Below are positions 1-5,875 of a DNA stretch of 8,154 nucleotides, piece after piece. The stretch comes from Candidatus Cloacimonadota bacterium (lineage in GTDB: Bacteria; Cloacimonadota; Cloacimonadia; Cloacimonadales; JAIOQZ01). Made by a program: the position numbers and the translations under genes. The first letter of the stretch is position 1. Each line of letters starts with the position of its first letter. Under the pieces are notes generated by a model that was not told the DNA's origin, made no database searches, and was given only the letters and a program-made list of their open reading frames with translations. The stretch covers positions 1 to 8,154 of the forward strand of contig JAIOTM010000361.1 in NCBI GenBank assembly GCA_021106755.1. The letters run 5' to 3'.

Positions 1-293
1 ATTTGTTTCCGGGTGACAGCTTATCTGTCACATTTGAGCCAGTTTGTGCCGGTTTGACTGTCATCAACCGAAATGTGCCTGAGTTAGTGAAACTACAAAT
101 AGGTGACTCTTCCACTGACACCTGGGAATGGGAACACATTGTGCAAATCCCGTATCTTTCTTTTCTGGAGTTAGGTGTTGAACCCGGAACTTACGATATC
201 CAACTCACCGATCTTAATGGTTTGAAAGCTTCCTTTCTATCGGTTTGCCTTACTTTCAACGAAATGAGTTATATTATTCATGGGAGTATATGA
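1..293 (+). CDS. 3' end of an unidentified gene (5' truncated by window edge)
   Basis: The reading frame is open from the first complete codon (position 3) to the TGA at 291-293, so this is the C-terminal 96 residues or so of a protein that begins upstream of the window. The leading TTG at position 3 need not be a start. The visible part has alternating hydrophobic and polar residues with few Lys, and phrases such as EPGTYDIQLTDLNG that look like edge strands and turns of a beta-sandwich domain. No transmembrane segment or catalytic motif is visible and I do not recognise the family. Its stop overlaps the start of the next gene (ATGATG at 290-295), so the two are probably cotranscribed and translationally coupled. 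Since that neighbour is exported, this protein may also act in the envelope or outside the cell, but that is only inference. Confidence 0.7.
   Translation, partial: LFPGDSLSVTFEPVCAGLTVINRNVPELVKLQIGDSSTDTWEWEHIVQIPYLSFLELGVEPGTYDIQLTDLNGLKASFLSVCLTFNEMSYIIHGSI
282..286 (+). promoter_or_regulatory. Shine-Dalgarno site that decides the start of the exported protein gene
   Basis: GGGAG lies inside the end of the upstream gene. Two ATG codons follow in tandem: the first at 290 is only 3 nt from the motif, the second at 293 is 6 nt away. The second has the more usual spacing and is preferred. Both give the same signal peptide apart from one extra Met. Confidence 0.5.
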
Positions 294-2284
294 TGTTACA
301 TATCACGAAACGAATCACATTATTGCTTTTTATCCTTAGTATAATGCTACCACTCCAAGCTATCTATTACGATGCCGTGAATAATCTTATTGTTGCGGAC
401 AATATCGGCTTTCGCCCTCAATTTCAAATAGGATATACAAAGAGTGATGGTCAAGGTTCAGTTTCAGAAATCAATTTTAAAGATGTTCAGCAGTTGCGCG
501 ATGGAATGCTTTCTATGATACAATCGGTGTCGGATTACACGTTGACTTTTACCGCGACACCATACTCTTTGCTGGAAAATGCCTGGCTTATGAACATCAG
601 GATTGACTGGAAAAATAATGTCGATATGAAGACTAACAAAGTAAGATTATCATTTGCGGATTTCGTCCAATATTACAAAGGTCCCGATGCAATTCATAGT
701 CAGGATAATACAAAGAATTTACAAATCGTACCATATCGGTGCAAAGTGATAGAATATCATCAAAATGGCAACCAGTTCTGGGTTATTGGCTCTCACTACA
801 AAGATTGCCGAAATATTGAACTCATGGAATTTGACGCGGTAATCTCCTACGACTCGAAATTCCATGATGTTTACTGGCCCAACGGATCACAATACAGCGG
901 CTTGTGCCCCCGACAGGCTGGTTCTGATAACGAATACAGCTTTATTGTTAGCGAGACAAAACCAGCATTCCCGCTGATTAACTACTATCCGGCAGGGAAA
1001 CGAGCCGCTTTGACAATCTCCAGCAATGCCGATGGCGAAAATACGCCTCGTTTGCGGGCAATCTTCTTTGGTACTTCTGATATAAATTCTCCTGAATATG
1101 GACAGAATGGACTTGTAGGTAATCAGTTGAGGATTACAAATTCAATTTTCGGGTATCATTATGCCGATTATGCAGAAGTATATCAGGAAATTATGGATAC
1201 AGGCAATATTATTGCCTGCAATACATATCACCCGTTTGAAGATGATATAGAATTGCTGGCTCAGAACCTTATCTACGACACGCAACATTTAAACATACGT
1301 ACCTGGATTGACCATCTTATCAGTAACAATCCGGAAAATCTGGTAGCCTATGGCTGGGCACCTGGTTCCCCGCACTATATACTGGATATTCTGGAAACTG
1401 CTGGAATTGACTATGCCTGGCTTTGCGAAAGCAAAGACTACAGCTTCAACGCTTTTGAAGATTATAGTCAGTTACCTCACCGGGCTTATGCCTTAACAGG
1501 TAACTACCCTCTTATGATTTTCCGCAGAAAAACAGCAGTATATTGGGATCATATTGACGGCTTAAAAACAAACGACTGGACATCGCAGATTGTTCCAGAG
1601 AATCTTAATACACTACTTGAAAACCGGGGATTAGTTAACGTCTATTCTCATCTGGTAATGGGAAACTGGCCAGAAGTGATTCCATTTTCCTATTATGATG
1701 CTCAGGGATACTGCCAGATTAAAGATGATGTAGAAGAAAATTTCGAGATGCTGAATGATTATCAGCAAAACAAGGGATTATGGGTAGCTCCCATGGAAGA
1801 AGTTTACGACCGCTTAATAGCCACAGATAAACTTGTGATAGAACCAGTAACGGGCAGTAACGATATAGTAGCCTTCACGCTTCATAATCCCACGGATTAC
1901 GACCTTGATAATTTCGCACTGGAATGGCATGGTGAAGAGTATCAATATAATACACTCTACGCTGGCGAGACGCGATTGATTGAATTGCCCATCAATGGAA
2001 CTCTTCGAACCATAGGTTCTGCTAGCACCAGCATCAGCCTTGCTTATACGATACAACGTGACGGAAGCCACTTTTTATTCTCTCTGAAAGACTCAGAAGC
2101 ACTTCTAAGTAAAATCGACGTGTTTAATGTTAAGGGACAGAAAATTCTGTCTGATTGCCTGCCGGATTCAGATCAGACAGCAATAATTGATATGCAAACT
2201 CTACCTGTGGGGATATATTTGTTCCGGGCAAAGTTGAAAAATCATAGTCGTGATCTTGTTTTTAAGAAACTATATCTGAAATAA
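293..2284 (+). CDS. Exported NodB-fold (polysaccharide-deacetylase-like) protein with C-terminal sorting tail
   Basis: This 663-residue protein starts with a clear signal peptide: basic MLHITKR, a hydrophobic core to about residue 20, and a likely cleavage after LQA (residue 23). Residues ~24-230 look beta-rich. Residues ~232-400 resemble the NodB / polysaccharide deacetylase fold. KRAALTISSNADGE (236-249) sits where the family has its L-T-[FI]-D-D motif. GNIIACNTYHP (304-314) matches the GHEIxNHTxxH region with His313 kept. AYGWAPGSPH (352-361) sits at the family's third motif. The catalytic Asp pair is replaced by Ser-Ser-Asn, leaving Asp247 as the nearest acid, so carbohydrate deacetylation is uncertain. 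The last ~59 residues (605-663) contain FNVKGQKIL and LPVGIYLFRAKL, typical of FlgD-like / Por-secretion (type IX) sorting tails found in FCB-group and Cloacimonadota exported proteins. It probably acts at the cell surface or outside the cell. It follows the upstream gene with a 1-4 bp overlap and ends directly against the murJ stop. The fold assignment rests on motif reading only. Confidence 0.65.
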   Translation: MLHITKRITLLLFILSIMLPLQAIYYDAVNNLIVADNIGFRPQFQIGYTKSDGQGSVSEINFKDVQQLRDGMLSMIQSVSDYTLTFTATPYSLLENAWLMNIRIDWKNNVDMKTNKVRLSFADFVQYYKGPDAIHSQDNTKNLQIVPYRCKVIEYHQNGNQFWVIGSHYKDCRNIELMEFDAVISYDSKFHDVYWPNGSQYSGLCPRQAGSDNEYSFIVSETKPAFPLINYYPAGKRAALTISSNADGENTPRLRAIFFGTSDINSPEYGQNGLVGNQLRITNSIFGYHYADYAEVYQEIMDTGNIIACNTYHPFEDDIELLAQNLIYDTQHLNIRTWIDHLISNNPENLVAYGWAPGSPHYILDILETAGIDYAWLCESKDYSFNAFEDYSQLPHRAYALTGNYPLMIFRRKTAVYWDHIDGLKTNDWTSQIVPENLNTLLENRGLVNVYSHLVMGNWPEVIPFSYYDAQGYCQIKDDVEENFEMLNDYQQNKGLWVAPMEEVYDRLIATDKLVIEPVTGSNDIVAFTLHNPTDYDLDNFALEWHGEEYQYNTLYAGETRLIELPINGTLRTIGSASTSISLAYTIQRDGSHFLFSLKDSEALLSKIDVFNVKGQKILSDCLPDSDQTAIIDMQTLPVGIYLFRAKLKNHSRDLVFKKLYLK

Positions 2285-3844
2285 TCAGCGACGAAGTAAT
2301 TTCTTCCAGAACAAATCGACATATTCAATGTGCAGAATAATTCCACCACCAGCTACAATTCCCGTGCTGATGAACAGTAATCCTGCCAGTTTTATCGCTG
2401 TACCTCCCATGCTCTCCGGTCGATAAAGCGGCTCTAAAAGCAACAAAGCTCCAGTCAATACTGCCGCGACAGTTACCGATTTGAGAACCGTATTCCCTAT
2501 CCCCGGGAGCGATACCCCCGGTATCATCCGTCTGATTAGTACAACAAAAATAACGACCTGCGCACAAGAACAAATCGAAGTCGCGAGAGCCAGCCCTGCA
2601 TGTTGCATAAGTCGCATAAGCAGCAGATTAAGCACAATATTCAGTGAGACGATAAACACCGACACTTTTACTGGTGTTTTAGTATCCTTGTTGGCGTAAA
2701 ACACTGTTACAATTACCCGATGCAGACTAATAAACACTAAACCAAGAGCGTAATAAACTAACGCTGTTCGTGTCATTTCCAGCGCGCGTGCATCAAAAGC
2801 TCCTCTTAGAAAGAGCAATCGTAAAATATCCTGCCCCAGCACTATGAGAACTACCGAAACTGGTAACATTACATATATCAGCATAAATACAGCGAATCGC
2901 AGTTTTTCTGACAATGTTTTCCAATCACCCTCAGCGGCATGACGCGAAAAATGAGCTATCGCGACAGTTCCTGTTGCTACTCCTACCAGACTAAAAGGCA
3001 GATACATAAGCCGATTGGCGTAAGTTAATGCTGAAATGCTACCTTCTATCAGGAGAGATGCCAGAATACGATCTACCAGCAGATTAATCTGGCGAATTCC
3101 AACACCAACCACTCCGGGAATAAACCGTTTGAAGAGACTGGACATAGCTTCACCACTCAGTTTAAGGATTACCCGAAAGCGATATCCTGTCTTATATAGA
3201 AGCGGAAAGTTAATGATGGTCTGCAACACTCCACCCACCAAAACTCCATAGGAAAATACCCAGACATAGGTTTCTGAGTCTTCAGCTGGATAAAGCAGAT
3301 AAAATCCACCAAGTAAACCAAGCATTCCGATATTAAACAGTGCGGAAGCTAATCCCGGTATGAAATAGTGTCCGTGGGCATTAAGTATAGGTCCCAGTAG
3401 CGAAGAGACTCCAATAAGAAGGAGAAAAGGAAATAGCAGACGAGTCAGTTTCCAGGTCAGGTCGTACACTTCCCCCTGAAAGCCGGGAGCAATCAACCGA
3501 ACAAGCTGCGGAGCGAACAGCATTCCTAACAAAGAGAGCAGCGTCAACAGCATAGTCAACAGCCACAACACATTGAGGGCAAAGTTAATTTGCTTCGCGC
3601 GTCCCTGTTTAACTCCAATATCGCTGTAGATTGGTAAGAAGGCGGCAGTTAGCTGTCCTTCTCCAAACAAAGACCTGAGCAAATTGGGAATAGTAAACGC
3701 CAGATTGAAAGCGTCTGCAACCCAGGTTGCTCCAAAGAAAAACGCCATCATCACTTCGCGCACTAATCCCAGTATTCTTGAAATCAGTATAGCAATTGAT
3801 GTCCAGCGGATATTCCGTGCCAGTTCGCTGTTACTCTTACTCAT
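2285..3844 (-). CDS. murJ: Lipid II flippase MurJ (MviN family)
   Basis: This 519-residue polytopic inner-membrane protein moves lipid II, the undecaprenyl-linked peptidoglycan precursor, from the cytoplasmic to the periplasmic face. It belongs to the MOP exporter superfamily and its length is close to E. coli MurJ (511). The N-terminal signature is intact: SRILGLVRE (22-30), GATWVADAF (38-46) and IPNLLRSLFGEG (52-63). By motif alignment Arg23, Arg29, Asp44 and Arg57 correspond to E. coli Arg18, Arg24, Asp39 and Arg52. Further family blocks are YANRLMYLPF (275-284, with Arg278 at the position of E. coli Arg270) and ANKDTKTPVKV (384-394). Hydrophobic segments recur along the whole chain, consistent with about 14 helices. 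The ATG at 3844 has GAGGT about 10 nt upstream and a closer GGTG. The gene is divergent from cheR, apparently monocistronic within the window, and convergent with the exported-protein gene with no spacer at all. No frameshift or missing block is seen. Confidence 0.96.
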   Translation of the reverse strand: MSKSNSELARNIRWTSIAILISRILGLVREVMMAFFFGATWVADAFNLAFTIPNLLRSLFGEGQLTAAFLPIYSDIGVKQGRAKQINFALNVLWLLTMLLTLLSLLGMLFAPQLVRLIAPGFQGEVYDLTWKLTRLLFPFLLLIGVSSLLGPILNAHGHYFIPGLASALFNIGMLGLLGGFYLLYPAEDSETYVWVFSYGVLVGGVLQTIINFPLLYKTGYRFRVILKLSGEAMSSLFKRFIPGVVGVGIRQINLLVDRILASLLIEGSISALTYANRLMYLPFSLVGVATGTVAIAHFSRHAAEGDWKTLSEKLRFAVFMLIYVMLPVSVVLIVLGQDILRLLFLRGAFDARALEMTRTALVYYALGLVFISLHRVIVTVFYANKDTKTPVKVSVFIVSLNIVLNLLLMRLMQHAGLALATSICSCAQVVIFVVLIRRMIPGVSLPGIGNTVLKSVTVAAVLTGALLLLEPLYRPESMGGTAIKLAGLLFISTGIVAGGGIILHIEYVDLFWKKLLRR

Positions 3845-3913
3845 ATTTCACCATACCTCACATAACTTTGAGGCATGTAATTGTAAAGAAGAAAGTCCAT
3901 CGACAATCCGCTT

Positions 3914-3941
3914 CTTGTAGTCTGCATATAGCTCATGTAAA
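3914..3941 (-). promoter_or_regulatory. Possible murJ promoter
   Basis: On the minus strand TTTACA (plus-strand 3936-3941) and TACAAG (3914-3919) are 16 bp apart and match the sigma-70 -35 and -10 hexamers at 5/6 and 4/6. They lie about 70 bp upstream of the murJ ATG. An alternative pair closer to the gene is TTGTCG (3901-3906) with TACAAT (3880-3885), spaced 15 bp. Both are weak in AT-rich DNA, and the true consensus of this organism is unknown. Confidence 0.22.
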
Positions 3942-3948
3942 ATTTGTA

Positions 3949-3976
3949 TTGACTAAATGCGAAGATTTCTTACATT
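3949..3976 (+). promoter_or_regulatory. Probable promoter of the cheR-HDOD operon
   Basis: TTGACT (3949-3954, 5/6 to the sigma-70 -35 box) and TACATT (3971-3976, 4/6 to the -10 box) are 16 bp apart in the divergent murJ/cheR intergenic region. Transcription would begin near 3983 and give a leader of about 40 nt before the cheR ATG at 4023. It overlaps the region from which murJ must also be transcribed, so the two directions could influence each other. No obvious operator palindrome was found. Confidence 0.4.
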
Positions 3977-4011
3977 TTCTATTGTATGAATCTGTAAAGC
4001 TTCGTATAGAT

Positions 4012-4017
4012 AAGGAG
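4012..4017 (+). promoter_or_regulatory. Shine-Dalgarno site deciding the cheR start
   Basis: AAGGAG is followed after 5 nt by ATG at 4023. A TTG at 4020 is in the same frame but only 2 nt away, so the ATG is chosen. Confidence 0.75.
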
Positions 4018-4022
4018 TCTTG

Positions 4023-4874
4023 ATGCTTTCATCAAAACTAACTATAGAACATGAGGAGTTTCTGTTACTGCGAGAGTACATTCAGAAAGAATGCGGCATC
4101 GTCCTGGGAGACGAAAAAATGCAGATGATTGAAAACCATTTGGCTCCGTTAGTAATTGAACACGATTGCAGTTCATTTAAGGAATTCTACACCAAAGCCC
4201 GCAAAGATACTACCCGCAGAATCCGCAATCAAATCATTGAAGCTATGACCACCCATGAAACCCTATGGTTCCGCGATGGCAAACCCTGGGCGTTGTTAGA
4301 AGACCTTATTCTACCAAAATTCATCTCCCTCCTGAAACAAAGAAGGCGGGAACGCATTCGAATCTGGTCTGCCGGAGCCGCTACCGGGCAGGAACCCTAT
4401 TCGATAGCAATCTTAGTGTATGAAGCACTAATAGGTAATCTCCGCGTAAACCCGGAAAGTTTTGATATTCTGGCGACGGATATTTCCCCCAGCTCCCTCT
4501 ATGTCGCGATTTCCGGCAGATACGACAGCATTTCGATGGCACGCGGTATGGCTTCCAGATATCGGGATAAATATTTCAGGGAAGATGATCATGTTTACGA
4601 AGTTTCCAACAAACTCAGGCAATTAGTTTCGTTCAAACAGTTCGATTTACAACACGCCTTTGTAAAAATCCCGGCGTGCGATTTGATTCTATGTAGAAAT
4701 GTCTCCAATAAATTTTCTCCAAAAGAGAAACGTAAGCTCTATAACAATATATTCAACATACTCGGAAGCGATGGTTTTCTGATTCTCGGTAGTAACGAGG
4801 AATTAATTGAATATTCCGACCAATTCGAGAAAGCCGAATCAAACGGCTGCACTTTTTATCAACCCAGAAAGTAA
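4023..4874 (+). CDS. CheR-type protein-glutamate O-methyltransferase
   Basis: This 283-residue cytoplasmic protein has the length and two-domain layout of CheR. CheR enzymes use S-adenosylmethionine to methylate glutamates of chemoreceptors or related sensors. Residues ~8-70 form the helical CheR N-terminal domain. MTTHETLWFRD (75-85) matches the conserved TTNETxFFRD block. The Rossmann-like methyltransferase domain follows: RIWSAGAATGQEPYSIA (113-129) is the SAM-binding glycine-rich motif and ILATDIS (149-155) carries the acidic residue expected to hold the SAM ribose. DLILCRNVSNKFS (220-232) corresponds to the usual CRNVxIYF block, whose IYF part is replaced here by Asn-Lys-Phe. No C-terminal TPR or pentapeptide-docking extension is present. 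It is the first gene of a pair with an HDOD gene 16 bp downstream. With no receptor, CheB or CheA visible, the target could be a chemoreceptor or another signalling protein. Family call is firm, substrate is not. Confidence 0.9.
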   Translation: MLSSKLTIEHEEFLLLREYIQKECGIVLGDEKMQMIENHLAPLVIEHDCSSFKEFYTKARKDTTRRIRNQIIEAMTTHETLWFRDGKPWALLEDLILPKFISLLKQRRRERIRIWSAGAATGQEPYSIAILVYEALIGNLRVNPESFDILATDISPSSLYVAISGRYDSISMARGMASRYRDKYFREDDHVYEVSNKLRQLVSFKQFDLQHAFVKIPACDLILCRNVSNKFSPKEKRKLYNNIFNILGSDGFLILGSNEELIEYSDQFEKAESNGCTFYQPRK

Positions 4875-4890
4875 ATCATGCAGGTAATAA

Positions 4891-5748
4891 ATGTATAAAA
4901 CTGCTATCCTCAATACGATTAACAGCATTAATGAGATTCCCACTATGCTGAGTATCTCACTGGAAGTTGACCGATTAGCCCGTGACCCACGCTCCTCGGC
5001 AACGAAAATCAGTGACATCATCCGCTTAGACCCGGCTCTTACTGGTAAAGTTCTTAAAATTGCAAATTCCGCGATTTATGCTTCTGCCCGACGAATAGTA
5101 AGTTTACAGCAAGCTATTGCCCGGCTGGGTTTTGTGGAACTTCGCCGGATAGTAATGTCTATCGCGATTATCAACAGTTTCAATAATTATTTCATTAACT
5201 ACGAAAAATTCTGGCTACACTCCATTTCCACTGCCTACCTCGCTGTAGAGCTAAACAATCGTATCGGCAAGCGAGCTAACGAAAGCGCGCTCTACATTGG
5301 CGGTCTGTTGCACGATGTCGGTATCCTGGTGTTAGACCAATATTTTACTCAAACCTATAAGAAAGTGTTCGAGATTGCGTCCAATCGCCGCTTCGATTTA
5401 CAACTTGTAGAGCAGAAAATTCTCGGAATTTCCCACGCCGATGTAGGAAATTTTCTCCTCACGAAATGGAAAATCCCCAAGGATATTACTAACCTTGTCG
5501 CTTTTCACCACGCTCCCCAGAAATTATTGGATGAAACCAACGCTCTTAGTGCCAAGCTGGTCTATCTCGCTAATATTATATGCAATAACCGCGGCATTCA
5601 CAACGGTACCGGATTCTTTCCCGAAGGCTTCTATGATGATATATGGGAGGAACTGGGATTAAATGTGGAAGATGTGGATGAGATTATCGCCAGCGTTGAA
5701 AAACGCATAGAAACTGCAAAAGAGTTGTTGAGGTTGGGCGGGAGATAA
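4891..5748 (+). CDS. HDOD-domain signalling protein
   Basis: This 285-residue soluble protein consists almost entirely of an HDOD domain, a branch of the HD superfamily found in bacterial signalling proteins. The N-terminal part carries the family signature: DIIRLDPALTGKVLKIANSA (42-61) followed by SLQQAIARLGFVELRRIV (71-88). The HD-like core contains His110 (WLHS), His141-Asp142 (LLHDVG), His182 (GISHADVG) and His206-His207 (AFHH). Many metal-binding positions of HD hydrolases are therefore still present, but Asn228 (LANI) stands where true HD phosphodiesterases often have a terminal Asp. Enzymatic activity is uncertain; HDOD proteins often act by protein contact. The ATG at 4891 has AGG 6 nt upstream (4882-4884). 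The gene is separated by only 16 bp from the CheR-type gene, so both are probably on one transcript and in one pathway. The C-terminal ~50 residues are acidic and helical. No receiver or GGDEF domain is fused. Confidence 0.9.
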   Translation: MYKTAILNTINSINEIPTMLSISLEVDRLARDPRSSATKISDIIRLDPALTGKVLKIANSAIYASARRIVSLQQAIARLGFVELRRIVMSIAIINSFNNYFINYEKFWLHSISTAYLAVELNNRIGKRANESALYIGGLLHDVGILVLDQYFTQTYKKVFEIASNRRFDLQLVEQKILGISHADVGNFLLTKWKIPKDITNLVAFHHAPQKLLDETNALSAKLVYLANIICNNRGIHNGTGFFPEGFYDDIWEELGLNVEDVDEIIASVEKRIETAKELLRLGGR

Positions 5749-5785
5749 GATCAAACCGCAACTGAGACAATGGAGCGAAATCACA

Positions 5786-5803
5786 ATTATGACTTCTCAT
5801 AAT
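5786..5803 (+). terminator. Weak hairpin after the HDOD gene, possible terminator
   Basis: ATTATGA (5786-5792) and TCATAAT (5797-5803) form a perfect 7-bp stem with a CTTC loop, 38 bp after the HDOD stop codon. On the plus strand it is followed by a pyrimidine-rich stretch (to about 5826) rather than a clean T run. The stem has only one G-C pair, so intrinsic termination would be weak. It lies in the 127-bp convergent region (5749-5875) between the HDOD gene and the AT-rich gene; no better terminator was seen for either. Confidence 0.25.
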
Positions 5804-5875
5804 ATCTTTCACGTCTATTTCTTTTAAAAAGTGCATACTAAATTGCTATGAGAAAACACATCTATTTCGACTTAT

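Noticed and set aside
245..292. Upstream extension of the exported protein to an ATG at 245
   Set aside because: It would add residues before the signal peptide and overlap the preceding gene by about 49 bp. The GGGAG site and tandem ATGs at 290-295 give a normal signal peptide.
1814..2071. Minus-strand ORF of 85 codons inside the exported-protein gene
   Set aside because: It lies fully antisense to a well-supported coding region, has no recognisable domain, and looks like a shadow frame.
3684..4023. Plus-strand ORFs overlapping the murJ 5' end and the intergenic region
   Set aside because: Antisense to murJ, with no family features and sequence like translated noncoding DNA. The cheR promoter and leader occupy the same stretch.
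4878..4898. Five-to-six-codon ORF (ATG CAG GTA...) overlapping the HDOD start
   Set aside because: Too short, with no conserved leader-peptide features. It arises from the HDOD ribosome binding region.
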